Under the pieces are notes generated by a model. The model saw nothing but the letters and a program-made list of their open reading frames with translations. It ran no database searches and was not told the origin of the DNA. Positions 37,201-50,419 of a stretch of 64,000 nt of DNA are shown here, piece after piece. The first letter of the stretch is position 1; every line of letters begins with the position of its first letter. A program made the translations under genes and the position numbers. The stretch comes from Avena insularis (lineage: Eukaryota > Streptophyta > Magnoliopsida > Poales > Poaceae): positions 1,364,001-1,428,000 of the forward strand of contig JAJUPC010000036.1 of NCBI GenBank assembly GCA_023614405.1, read 5' to 3'.

Positions 37201-39140
37201 TGCATGTCTGTTCTTTTCATGTACCACATAAGGATCTACCAGTGCCATTGCATGTCTTTTACTTCCGTAAACCAGATGTGGATCCACCGGTGTCATTGCA
37301 TGTGTGTTCTTCCAAACAAACCACATAAGGATCCACCAGTGTCACTGCCTGTCTGTTCTTTTCATGAGACACATAAGGATGGTCCCACCAGTGTCATTGC
37401 ATGTCTGTTCTTTTCATGAACCACACCCAGTGTCATTACGTGTCTGTTCTTTTCATGAACCACACCCAGTGTCAGTGCATGTCTGTTCTATTCATGAACC
37501 ACATAAGGATCTACCAGTGTCATTGCATGTCTTTTACTTCCATAAACCACATGTGGATCCACCGGTGTCATTGCATGTTTGTTCCTCTAAACAAACCACA
37601 TAACGATCCACCAGTGTCATTGCGTGTGTGTTCTTGTCATGAATCACATACGGATCTAACAGTGTCATTGCATGTCTGTTCTTTTCATGAACCACACCCA
37701 GTTTCATTGCATGTGTGTTACTTCCATAAACCACATGTGGATCCACAGATGTGATTGCATGTCTGTTCCTTCCATAAACCACATAAGGATCCACCAGTGT
37801 CATTGCCTGTCAGTTCTTTTCATGAACCACTCCTAGTGTCAGTGCATGTCTGTTCTTTTCATGAACCTCACCTAGTGTCACTGAATGTCAGTTCTTTTCT
37901 TGAACCACATAAGGATCTACCAGAGTCATTGGATGTGTGTTCTTCTCATGAACCACACGTGGATCCACCGGTGTCATTGCATGTCTGTTCCTCTAAACAA
38001 ACCACATGTGGATCCACCGGTGTCATTGCGTGTGTGTTCTTTTCATGAACCACACCCAGTGTCATTGCATGTGTGTTCTTCTCAACAAACCACATAAGGA
38101 TCCACCAGTGTCATTGCATGTCTGTTCTTTTCATGAACCACATAAGGATGGGCCCACCAGTGTCATTGCATGTCTGTTCTTTTCATGAACCACATAAGGA
38201 TGGGCCCACCAGTGTCATTGCATGTCTGTTCTTTTCATGAACCACACCCAGTGTCAGTGCATGTCTGTTCTATTCATGAACCACACCCCGTTTCACTGCA
38301 TGTCTGTTCTTTTCATGTACCACATAAGGATCTACCAGTGTCATTGCATGTCTTTTACTTCCGTAAACCAGATGTGGATCCACCGGTGTCATTGCATGTG
38401 TGTTCTTCTAAACAAACCACATAAGGACCACCAGTGTCATTGCCTGTCTGTTCTTTTCATGAGCCACATAAGGATGGGCCCACCATTGTTATTGCATGTC
38501 TGTTCTTTTCATGAACCACACCCAGTGTCATTGCGTGTCTGTTCTTTTCATGAACCACACCCAGTGTCAATGCATGTATGTTCTATTCATGAACCACATA
38601 AGGATCTACCAGTGTCATTGTATGCCTTTTACTTCATAAACCACATGTGGATCCACCGGTGTAATTGCATGTCTGTTCCTCTAAACAAACCACATAAGGA
38701 TCCACCAGTGTCATTGCGTGTCTGTTCTTCTCATGAACCACATAAGGATCTACCAGTGTCATTGCATTTCTTTTCTTTTCATGAACCACACCCAGTGTCA
38801 TCCCATGTTTGTTACTTCCATAAACCACAAGTGGATCCACCGGTGTGATTGCATGTCTGTTCCTTCCATAAACCACATAAGGATCCACGAGTGTCATTGC
38901 CTGTCTGTTCTTCTCATGAACCACTCCTAGTGTCAGTGCATGTCTGTTCTTTTCATGAACCACACCCAGTATCACTGCATGTTAGTTCTTCTCATGAACC
39001 ACATAAGGATCTACCAGAGTCATTGGATGTGTGTTCTTCTCATGAACCACACGTGGATCCACCGGTGCCATTGCATGTCTGTTCCTCTAAACAAACCACA
39101 TGTGGATCCACCGGTGCCATTGCGTGTGTGTTCTTTTCAT
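34230..39140. repeat. ~1,044-bp higher-order repeats in array B
   Basis: Equivalent monomers are spaced 1,044 bp apart at 34,545/35,589, 34,908/35,952, 36,711/37,755 and 36,962/38,006. The next step (37,126/38,222) is 1,096 bp because one 52-bp monomer with TAAGGATGGGCCCACCAGT is doubled at about 38,129-38,230. The block is therefore a true higher-order repeat with unit-scale slippage. Confidence 0.85.
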
Positions 39141-41172
39141 GAACCACACCCAGTGTCATTGCATGTGTGTTCTTCTAAACAAACCACATAAGGATCCACC
39201 AGTGTCATTGCATGTCTGTTCTTTTGATGATCCACACCCAGTATCCACCGGTGTCATTGCATTTCGGTTCTTTTCATGAATCACAGCCAGTGTCACTACA
39301 TGTCTGTTCTTTTCCATAAACCACATAAGGATGGGCCCACCAGTGTCATTGCATGTCTGTTCGTCTAAACAAACCACATGAGGATCCACCATCATTGCGT
39401 GTCTGTTCTTTGCATGAACCACACCTAGTGTCATTGCATGCGTGTTCTTCTAAACAAACCACATACGGATCCACCAGTGTCATTGCTTATATGTTCTTTT
39501 CATGAACCACACCTAGTTCACTGCATGTATGTTATTCTAAACAAACCACATAAGTCATTGCATGTATGTTCTTTTCATGAACCACACCCGGTGTCATTTC
39601 ATGTCTGTTCTTTTCATGAACCACGGCTAGAGTCATTGCATGTATGTTCCTCTAAACAAACCACATAAGGATCCACTAGTGTCATTGCATGTCTGTTCTT
39701 TTCATGAACCACATAAGGATCTACCAGTGTCATTGCATGTCTGTTCTTTTCATGAACCACACCCAGTGTCATTGGATGTGTGTTACTTCCATAAACCACA
39801 TGTGGATCCACCGGTGTCATTGCATGTCTGTTCCTCTAAACAAACCACATAAGCATCCACCAGTGTCACTGCAGGTCTGTTCTTTTCATGAACCACATAA
39901 GGATGGGCCCACCAGTGTCATTGCATGTCTGTTCTTTTCATGAACCACACCCAGTGTCATTGCACGTGTGTTACTTGCATAAACCACATATGGATCCACC
40001 GATGTGATTGCATGTCTGTTCCTTCCATAAACCACATAAGGATCCACCAGTGTCATTGCATGTCTGTTCTTTTCATGAACCACGGCTAGAGTCATTGCAT
40101 GTATGTTCTTTTCATGAACCACAGCTAGAGTCATTGCATGTCTTTTACTTCCATAAACCACATAAGGATCCACCGGTGTCATTGCATGTTTGTTCCTCTA
40201 AACAAACCACATAAGGATCCACCAGTGTCATTGCGTGTGTGTTCTTCTCATGAACCACATAAGGATCTACCAGTGTCATTGCGTGTCTATTCTTTTCATG
40301 AACCACACCCAGTGTTATTGCATGTGTGTTACTTCCATAAACCACATGTGGATCCACCGGTGTGATTGCATGTCTGTTCCTTCCATAAACCACATAAGGA
40401 TCCACCAGTGTTATTGCCTGTCTGTTCTTCTCATGAACCACTCCTAGTGTCAGTGCATGTCTGTTCTTTTCATGAACCACACCCAGTGTCACTGCATGTT
40501 AGTTCTTTTCATGAACCACATAAGGATCTACCAGTGTCATTGGATGTCTTTTACTTCCATAAACCACATGTGGATCCACCGGTGTCATTGCGTGTCTATT
40601 CCTCTAAACAAACCACATAAGGATCCACCAGTGTCATTGCGTGTGTGTTCTTCTCATGAACCACATAAGGATCTACCAGTGTCATTGCATATCTGTTCTT
40701 TTCATGAACTACACCCAATGTCATTGCATGTGTGTTACTTCCATAAACCACATGTGGATCCAGCGGTGTGATTGCATGTCTGTTCCTTCCATAAACCACA
40801 TAAGGATCCACCAGTGTTATTGCATGTCTGGTCTTCTCATGAACCACTCCTAGTGTCAGTGCAAGTCTATTCTTTTCATGAACCACACACAGTGTCACTG
40901 CATGTCAGTTCTTTTCATGAACCACATAAGGATCTACCAGAGTCATTGGATGTGTGTTCTACTCATGAACCACACGTGGATCCACCGTTGTCATTGCATA
41001 TTTGTTCCTCTAAACAAACCACATGTGGATCTACCGGTGTCGTTGCGTGTGTGTTCTTTTCATGAACCACACCCAGTGTCATTTCATGTGTGTTCTTCTA
41101 AAAAAACCACATAAGGATCCACCAGTGTCATTGCCTGTCTATTCTTTTCATGAACCACATAAGGATGGGCCC

Positions 41173-44100
41173 ACCAGTGTCATTGCATGTCTGTTCTTTT
41201 CATGAAACACACCCAGTGTCATTGCGTGTCTGTTCTTTTCATGAACCACACCCAGTGTCAATGCATGTCTGTTCTTTTCATGAACCACATAAGGATCTAC
41301 CAGTGTCATTGCATGTCTTTTACTTCCAAAAACCACATGTGGATCCACCGGTGTCATTGCATGTCTGTTCCTCTAAACAAACCACATAAGGATCCACCAG
41401 TGTCATTGCGTGTTTGTTCTTCTCATGAACCACATAAGGATCTACCAGTGTCATTGCATGTCTGTTATTTTCATGAACCACACCTAGTGTCATTGCATGT
41501 GTGTTACTTCCATAAACCACATGTGGATCCACCGGTGTGATTGCATGTCTGTTCCTTCCATAAACCACATAAGGATCCACGAGTGTCATTGCCTGTCTGT
41601 TCTTCTCTTGAACCACTCCTAGTGTCAGTGCATGTCTGTTCTTTTCATGAACCACACCCAGTGTCACTTCATGTCAGTTCTTTTCATGAACCACATAAGG
41701 ATCTACCAGAGTCATTGGATGTGTGTCCTTCTCATGAACCACACGTGGATCCACCGGTGTCATTGCATGTATGTTCCTCTAAACAAACCACATGTGGATC
41801 CACCAGTGTCATTGCATGTCTGTTCTTTCCATGAATCACAGCTAGTGTCACTGCATGTTTGTTCTTTTCCATAAACCACATAAGGATGCGCCCACCAGTG
41901 TCATTGCATGTCTGTTACTCTAAACAAACCACATAAGGATCCACCAGTGTCATTGCGTGTCTGTTCTTTTCATGAACCACACCCAGTGTCATTGCATGCG
42001 TGTTCTTCTAAACAAACCACATAAGGATCCACCAGTGTCATTGCCTATATGTTCTTTTCATGAACCACACCCAGTGTCATTTCATGTGTGTTATTCTAAA
42101 CAAACCACATAAGTCATTGCATGTCTGTTCTTTTCATGAACCACACCCGGTGTCATTGCATGTCTGTTCTTTTCATGAACCACGGTTAGAGTCATTGCAT
42201 GTCTATTCCTATAAACAAACCACATAAGGATCCACAAGTGTCATTGCATGTCTATTCTTTTCATGAACCACATAAGGATCTACCAGTATCATTGCATGTC
42301 TGTTCTTTTCATCAACCACACCCAGTGTCATTGCATGTGTGTTACTTCCATAAACCACATGTGGATCCACCGGAGTCATTGCATGTCTGTTCCTCTAAAC
42401 AAACCACATAAGTATCCACCAGTGTCACTGCATGTCTGTTCTTTTCATGAACCACATAAGGATGGGCTCACCAGTGTCATTGCATGTCTGTTCTTTTCAT
42501 TAACCACACCTAGTCTCATTGCACGTGTGTTACTTCCATAAACCACATATGGATCCACCGGTGTGATTGCATGTCTGTTCCTTCCATAAACCACATAAGG
42601 ATCCACCAGTGTCATTGCATGTCTGTTCTTTTCATGAACCACTCCTAGTGTCAGTGCATGTCTGTTCTTTTCATGAACCACACCCAGTGTCACTGCATGT
42701 TAGTTCTTTTCATGAACCACATAAGGATCTACCAGTGTCATTGCATGTCATTTACTTCCATAAACCACATGTGGATCCACCGGTGTGATTGCATGTCTGT
42801 TCCTCTAAACAAACCACATAAGGATCCACCAGTGTCATTGCATGTGTGTTTTTCTCATGAACCACATAAGGATCTACCAGTGTCATTGCATGTCTGTTCT
42901 TTTCATGAAACACACCCAGTGTCATTGCGTGTCTGTTCTTTTCATGAACCACACCCAGTGTCAATGCATGTCTGTTCTTTTCATGAACCACATAAGGATC
43001 TACCAGTGTCATTGCATGTCTTTTACTTCCAAAAACCACATGTGGATCCACCGGTGTCATTGCATGTCTGTTCCTCTAAACAAACCACATAAGGATCCAC
43101 CAGTGTCATTGCGTGTTTGTTCTTCTCATGAACCACATAAGGATCTACCAGTGTCATTGCATGTCTGTTATTTTCATGAACCACACCTAGTGTCATTGCA
43201 TGTGTGTTACTTCCATAAACCACATGTGGATCCACCGGTGTGATTGCATGTCTGTTCCTTCCATAAACCACATAAGGATCCACGAGTGTCATTGCCTGTC
43301 TGTTCTTCTCTTGAACCACTCCTAGTGTCAGTGCATGTCTGTTCTTTTCATGAACCACACCCAGTGTCACTTCATGTCAGTTCTTTTCATGAACCACATA
43401 AGGATCTACCAGAGTCATTGGATGTGTGTCCTTCTCATGAACCACACGTGGATCCACCGGTGTCATTGCATGTATGTTCCTCTAAACAAACCACATGTGG
43501 ATCCACCAGTGTCATTGCATGTCTGTTCTTTCCATGAATCACAGCTAGTGTCACTGCATGTTTGTTCTTTTCCATAAACCACATAAGGATGCGCCACCAA
43601 AGGTCATTGCATGTCTCATTCTAAACAAACCACATAAGGATCCACCGGTGTCATTATGCATTCTGTTCTTTTCATGAACCACACCCAGTGTCATTGCATG
43701 CGTGTTCTTCTAAACAAACCACATAAGGATCCACCAGTGTCATTGCCTATATGTTCTTTTCATGAACCACACCCAGTGTCATTTCATGTGTGTTATTCTA
43801 AACAAACCACATAAGTCATTGCATGTCTGTTCTTTTCATGAACCACACCCGGTGTCATTGCATGTCTGTTCTTTTCATGAACCACGGTTAGAGTCATTGC
43901 ATGTCTATTCCTATAAACAAACCACATAAGGATCCACAAGTGTCATTGCATGTCTATTCTTTTCATGAACCACATAAGGATCTACCAGTATCATTGCATG
44001 TCTGTTCTTTTCATCAACCACACCCAGTGTCATTGCATGTGTGTTACTTCCATAAACCACATGTGGATCCACCGGAGTCATTGCATGTCTGTTCCTCTAA

Positions 44101-44577
44101 ACAAACCACATAAGTATCCACCAGTGTCACTGCATGTCTGTTCTTTTCATGAACCACATAAGGATGGGCTCACCAGTGTCATTGCATGTCTGTTCTTTTC
44201 ATTAACCACACCTAGTCTCATTGCACGTGTGTTACTTCCATAAACCACATATGGATCCACCGGTGTGATTGCATGTCTGTTCCTTCCATAAACCACATAA
44301 GGATCCACCAGTGTCATTGCATGTCTGTTCTTTTCATGAACCACTCCTAGTGTCAGTGCATGTCTGTTCTTTTCATGAACCACACCCAGTGTCACTGCAT
44401 GTTAGTTCTTTTCATGAACCACATAAGGATCTACCAGTGTCATTGCATGTCATTTACTTCCATAAACCACATGTGGATCCACCGGTGTGATTGCATGTCT
44501 GTTCCTCTAAACAAACCACATAAGGATCCACCAGTGTCATTGCATGTGTGTTTTTCTCATGAACCACATAAGGATCT
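41173..44577. repeat. Near-identical tandem 1.70-kb duplication in array B
   Basis: About 41,173-42,875 and 42,876-44,577 are two copies at an offset of 1,702-1,703 bp. Translated segments of about 97 residues at 41,541 and 43,244, and of 70 residues at 42,199 and 43,901, are identical. Rare variants such as CATGAAACACACCC (41,201; 42,904) are shared. The only clear difference is a disturbed stretch at 43,590-43,670. This is the most recent duplication visible in the array. Confidence 0.9.
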
Positions 44578-47500
44578 ACCAGTGTCATTGCATGTCTGTT
44601 CTTTTCATGAACCACACCCAGTGTCATTGCATGTGTGTTACTTCCATAAACCACATGTGGATCCACCGATGTGATTGCATGTCTGTTCCTTCCATAAACC
44701 ACATAAGGATCCACCAGTGTCATTGCCTGTCTGTTCTTCTCATGAACCACTCCTAGTGTCAGTGCATGTCAGTTCTTTTCATGAACCGCACCCAGTGTCA
44801 CTGCATGTCAGTTCTTTTCATGAACCACATAAGGATCTACCAGAGTCATTGGATGTGTGTTCTTCTCATGAACCACACGTGGATCCACTGGTGTCATTGC
44901 ATGTTTGTTCAACTAAACAAACCACATGTGGATCCACCGGTGTCACTGCGTGTGTGTTCTTTTCATGAACCACACCCAGTGTCAGTGCATGTGTGTTCTA
45001 TTCATGAACCACATAAGGATCTACGAGTGTCATTGCATGTATTTTACTTCCATAAACCACATGTGGATCCACCGGTGTCATTGCATTTATGTTCCTCTAA
45101 ACAAACCACATAAGGATCGACGAGTGTCATTGCGTGTCTGTTCTTCTCATGAACCACATAAGGATCTACCAGTGTCATTGCATGTCTGTCCTTTTCATGA
45201 ACCACACCCAGTGCCATTGCATGTGTATTACTTCCATAAACCACATGTGGATCCACCGGTGTGATTGCATGGTTGTTCCTTCCATAAACCACATAAGGAT
45301 CCACCAAAGGTCATTGCACATGCATTCTTCTCATGAACCACTCCTAGTGTCAGTGCATGTCTGTTCTTTTCATGAACCACACCTAGTGTCACTGCATGTC
45401 AGTTCTTTTCATGAACCACATAAGGATCTACCAGAGTCATTCGATGTGTGTTCTTCTTATGAACCACACGTCGATCCACCGGTGTCATTGCATGTATGTT
45501 CCTCTAAACAAACCACATGTGGATCCACCGGTGTCATTGCGTGTGTGTTCTTTTCATGAACCACACCCAGTGCCATTGCATGTGTGTTCTTCTAAACAAA
45601 CCACATAAGTATCCACCAGTGTCATTGCATGTCTCTTCTTTTCATGAACCACATAAGGATGGGCCCACCAGTGTCATTGCATGTCTGTTCTTTTCATGAA
45701 CCACACCCAGTGTCAGTGCATGTCTGTTCTATTCATGAACCACACCCAGTTTTAATGCATGTCTATTCTTTTCATGAACCACATAAGGATCTACTAGTGT
45801 CATTGCACGTGTTTTACTTCCATAAACCACATGTGGATCCACCGGTGTCATTGCATGTGTGTTCTTCTAAACAAACCACATAAGGACCCACCAGTGTCAT
45901 TGCCTGTCTGTTCTTTTCATGAAACACATAAGGATGGGCCCACCAGTGTCATTGCATGTTTGTTCTTTTCATGAACCACACCCAACGTCATTGCGTGTCT
46001 ATTCTTTTCATGAACCACACCCAGTGTCAGTGCATGTGTGTTCTATTCATGAACCATATAAGGATCTACCAGTGTCATTGCATGTCTTTTACTTCCATAA
46101 ACCACATGTGGATCCACCGGTGTCATTGCATGTATGTTCCTCTAAACAAACCACATAAGGATCCACCAGTGTCATTGCGTGTCTGTTCTTCTCATGAACC
46201 ACATAAGGATCTACCAGTGTCATTGCATGTCAATTCTTTTCATGAACCACACCCAGTGTCATTGCATGTGTGTTACTTCCATAAACCACATGTGGATCCA
46301 CCGGTGTGATTGCATGTCTGTTCCTTCCATAAACCACATAAGGATCCACTAGTGTCATTACCTGTATGTTCTTCTCATGAACCACTCCTAGTGTCAGTGC
46401 ATGTCTGTTCTTTTCATGAACCACACCTAGTGTCACTGCATGTCAGTTCTTTCCATGAACCACATAAGGATCTACCAGAGTCATTGGATGTGTGTTCTTC
46501 TCATGAACCACACGTGGATCCACTGGTGTCATTGCATGTCTGTTCCTCTAAACAAACCACATGTGGATCCACCGGTGTCATTTTGTGTGTATTCTTTTCA
46601 TGAACCACACCCAGTGTCATTGCATGTGTGTTCTTCTAAACAAACCACATAAGGATCCACCAGTGTCATTGCATGTCTGTTCTTTTCATGAATCACAGCC
46701 AGTGTCACTGCATGTCTGTTCTTTTCCATAAACCACATAGGGATGGGCCCACCAGTGTCATTGCATGTCTGCTTCTCTAAACAAACCACATAAGGATCCA
46801 CCAGTGTCATTGCGTGTCTGTTCTTTTCATGAACCACACCCAGTGTCATTGCATGCGTGTTCTTCTAAACAAACCACATAAGGATCCACCAGTGTCATTG
46901 CCTATATGTTCTTTTCATGAACCACACCCAGTGTCATTGCATGTGTGTTATTCTAAACAAACCACATAAGTCATTGCATGTCTGTTCTTTTCATGAACCA
47001 CACCTGGTGTCATTGCCTGTCTGTTCTTTTCATGAACCACGGCTAGAGTCATTGCATGTCTGCTCCTCTAAACAAACCACATAAGGATCCACAGTGTCAT
47101 TGCATGTCTGTTCTTTTCATGAACCACATAAGGATCTACCAGTGTCACCGCATGTCTGTTCTTTTCATGAACCACATAAGGATGGTCCCACCAGTGTCAT
47201 TGCATGTCTATTCTTTTCATGAACCACACCCAGTGTCATTGCACGTGTGTTACTTACATAAACCACATATGGATCCACCGGTGTCATTGCATGTCTGTTC
47301 TTTTCATGAACCACGGCTAGATTCATTGCATGTCTGTTCTTTTCATGAACCACGGCTAGAGTCTTGGCATGTCCTTTACTTCCATAAACCACATAAGGAT
47401 CCACCGGTGTCATTGCATGTCTGTTCCTCTAAACAAACCATATAAGGATCCACCGGTGTCATTGCGTGTGTGTTCTTCTCATGAACCACATAAGGATCTA

Positions 47501-49131
47501 CCAGTGTCATTGCATGTTTGTTCTTTGCATGTACAACACCTAGTGTCATTGCATGTGTGTAACTTCCATACACCACATGTGGATCCACCGGTGTGATTGC
47601 ATGTCTGTTCCTTCCATACACCACATCAGGATCCACAAGTGTCATTGCATGTTTGTTCTTCTCATGAACCACTCCTAGTGTCAGTGCATGTTTGTTCTTT
47701 TCATGAACCACACCCAGTGTCACTGCATGTCAGTTCTTTTCATGAACCACATAAGGATCTACCAGTGTCATTGCATGTCTTTTACTTCCATAAACCACAT
47801 GTGGATCCACCGGTGTCATTGCATGTCTGTTCCTCTAAACAAACCACATAAGGATCCACCAGTGTCATTGCGTGTGTGTTCTTCTCATGAACCACATAAG
47901 GATCTACCAGTGTCATTGCATGTTTGTTCTTTTCATGAACCTCACCCAGTGTCATTGCATGTATGTTACTTCCATAAACCACATGTGGATTCACTGGTGT
48001 GATTGCATGTCTGTTCCTTCCGTAAACCACATAAGGATCCACCAGTGCCATTGCCTGTCTGTTCTTCTCATGAACCACTCCTAGTGTCAGTGCATGTCTA
48101 TTCTTTTCATGAACCACACCCAGTGTCATTGCATGTCAGTTCTTTTCATGAACCACATAAGGATCTACTAGAGTCATTGGATGTGTGTTCTTCTCATGAA
48201 CCACACGTGGATCCACCGGTGTCATTGCATGTCTTATCCTCTAAACAAACCACATGTGGATCCACCGGTGTCATTGCGTGTGTGTTATTTTCATGAACCA
48301 CACCCACTGTCATTGCATGTGTGTTCTTCTAAACTAACCACATAAGAATCCACCAGTGCCATTGCATGTCTGTTCTTTTCATGAAACACATAAGGATGGG
48401 CCCACCAGTGTCATTGCATGTCTGTTCTTTTCATGAACCACACCCAGTGTCAGTGCATGTCTGTTCTATTCATGAACCACACCTAGTTTCACTACATGTC
48501 TGTTCTTTTCATGAACCACATAAGGATCTACCAGTGTCATTGCATGTATTTTACTTCCATAAACCACATGTGGATCCACCGATGTCATTGCATGTGTGTT
48601 CTTCTAAACAAACCACATAAGGATCCACCAGTGACATTGCCTGTCTGTTCTTTTCATGAACATCATAAGGATGGGCCCACCAGTGTCATTGCATGTATGT
48701 TCTTTTCATGAACCACACCCAGTGCCATTGCGTGTCTGTTCTTTTCATGACACACACCCAGTGTCAGTGCATGTGTGTTCTATTGATGAACCACATAAGG
48801 ATCTACCAGTGTCATTGCATGTCTTTTACTTCCATAAACCACATGTGGATCCACCGGTGTCATTGCATGTCTGTTCCTCTAAACAAACCACATAAGGATC
48901 CACCAGTGTCATTGCGTGTGTGTTCTTCTCATGTACCACACCCAGTGTCATTGCATGTGTGTTCTTCTAAACAAACCACATAAGGTTCCACCAGTGTCAT
49001 TGCCTGTCTATTCTTTTCATGAACCACAAAAGGATCCACCAGTGTCATTGCATGTCTGTTCTTTTCATGAATCACAGCAAGTGTCATTGCATGTCTGTTC
49101 TTTTCATGAACCACACTCAGTGTCATTGCAT

Positions 49132-49525
49132 GGGTAGCCGTTAGAGTGAGTCTTCTAGAAGGCACACCCTAACATAGTTGTTCTGCTTGACGATTGTTAC
49201 ATACCGTTTGATTGGGGCGCTTGGACGATTGGGATGGTCTTCGTGAGAGCGATCCGCGAGTAGGCTGTTCTGCGGCATGATTGGCCACGCTTGCTTTGGA
49301 CAAACTGGCAACACCGAGCGCTCCCATGTTTCGAGTATCACGTCTCACGAGTTCAGTGGGCCACATCCTAGTGTCACGTCCCCATTACTTCTCTTCCTCC
49401 CTGTACTTCTCTTCCTTACCCTCGAAGCCACTTTCCCCACTTCACTCCCATCCCGCCGTAGCCGCTAGTCGACGGCGCCTCCATCCCAATCCCCTCTCTG
49501 GCAGCCACCCCCCACCTCTCTCGCC
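49132..49525 (+). promoter_or_regulatory. Presumptive promoter and 5' leader of the GRF zinc-finger gene
   Basis: Unique sequence starts where the minisatellite ends (GCATGGGTAGCC). It becomes CT-rich from about 49,378 (CCCCATTACTTCTCTTCCTC), as plant 5' leaders often are, and runs into the ATG at 49,526 in the context CTCGCCATGG. No clear TATA box is seen. Confidence 0.45.
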
Positions 49526-50320
49526 ATGGGTTCAAGGGGAGACGGCGAGGAAACGTGTCATGACGACAGGGACGGTGATTTCGATGTGAGTCGTCTCATC
49601 TCTATTTCTATCATCTATGGCCAGTTATCTATTTTTTGAGATAGATCTAATCTGTTTACTCATGCGCGTATGATGTGTTAGTACAACCAGACGATGTATG
49701 ACTCCGACTATCACGGTTTAGAGGATGAAGATAGTTCTCTGGTATGTAAACATGGATATGTGCTCGCTAAATTTGTAGCCTTCGAAGGACGAAACGCAGG
49801 CAGGAGGTTTCTACGGTGTCAAGGACATCGTGCAATGATGCAAGGCGGAAGTTGCGGTGTTGTCAAATGGGTAGATCCAGAGTGGCCCAAATCGATGCAG
49901 AAAATGCTGGACAAACTATGGGAAATGACTATCGAGTTGAAAGAATCCGTATTCATCTCACTTCTTGACAGTGTTGAGATGAATCTATGGGAACTAGTTG
50001 ACACGACCAAGCATAAGCGAGATCTCAGGTGGGTGCAAGACAAGGTTATCAAAGTCGAGAAGGAGAGGGACGCGACGTTGGCCCTGAAGGCTAAAGCAGA
50101 GCAAGAACTGACTCAAGCAAGGAACGATCTCCACCAGGCCAAAGTCCTGCAGTACACAACTATGAGTATTGACAAGTGCATGAGGAAAAATGCAGAGAAA
50201 CAATTGAAGCTGTGCAAGGAAGATGCTAAAAGGAAGGAGCAGACAATTCGATCCTTGCTCTCGCAGGAAGATCCGCATCGGGCCAAGATTAGGAAGATCA
50301 AGGAGATGTGTGATAACTAG
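49526..50320 (+). CDS. GRF-type zinc-finger protein with a C-terminal coiled coil (two exons)
   Basis: Exon 1 (49,526-49,585) encodes MGSRGDGEETCHDDRDGDFD. The intron 49,586-49,681 has GTGAGT and TTAG ends, and exon 2 (49,682-50,320) continues in frame from YNQTMYDSDYHG to the stop, 232 residues in all. The zinc finger spans about residues 42-87: LVCKHG, then GRNAGRRFLRC and SCGVVKWVDPEWP, matching the GRF pattern of Cys/His, G-R-x-F-x-x-C and C-G-x-x-x-W-x-D. The rest is a charged, heptad-rich helix (KVEKERDATLALKAKAEQEL). GRF domains in other proteins bind single-stranded nucleic acid; the role of these short plant GRF-coiled-coil proteins is unknown. No stop or frameshift is seen, unlike its neighbours. 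It lies between array B and a CACTA terminus and points outward. Confidence 0.8.
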
Positions 50321-50419
50321 TTCTATTTAGCTTAAGGTCCGTGCCTTTTTAAGTTGTAATATTTGTACTTGTTGACCTAGCGGTCTGAACTATTGGTCCT
50401 GGATTCTAGGGAGGAAAAA

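Larger units (their letters stand above)
28431..49131 (-). repeat. Array B: 20.7-kb minisatellite of 39/48/52-bp monomers, opposite orientation to array A
   Basis: The plus-strand core is GTCATTGCATGTCTGTTCTT, then TTCATGAACCACA. Four main linkers follow: CCCAGT (39-bp monomer), TAAGGATCTACCAGT (48), TAAGGATGGGCCCACCAGT (52), and TGTGGATCCACCGGT (48). Variants have CTTCCATAAACCACA or CCTCTAAACAAACCACA in the middle. The reverse complement is clearly the array A unit (GTGGTTTATG..., GGATCC). Dividing the length by the mean unit gives roughly 440 monomers. Monomer types follow a fixed order over about 1.04 kb and larger blocks are duplicated. Only repeat-derived frames are present. Confidence 0.95.

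Noticed and set aside
28431..49131. Dozens of Cys/His-rich open frames (HVCSFHEPHPVSLHVC pattern), up to about 208 residues, that resemble zinc-finger or metallothionein-like repeats
   Set aside because: They are the translation of the minisatellite. Two main monomers (39 and 48 bp) are multiples of three, so frames stay open for a few units until a 49- or 52-bp monomer or the TCTAAACAAACC stop breaks them. They occur on both strands and in several frames at once.
28431..49131. CRISPR-like look of a short conserved core with variable spacers
   Set aside because: The 'spacers' are a handful of recurring linkers, the units drift gradually, and the surroundings are plant nuclear transposons.
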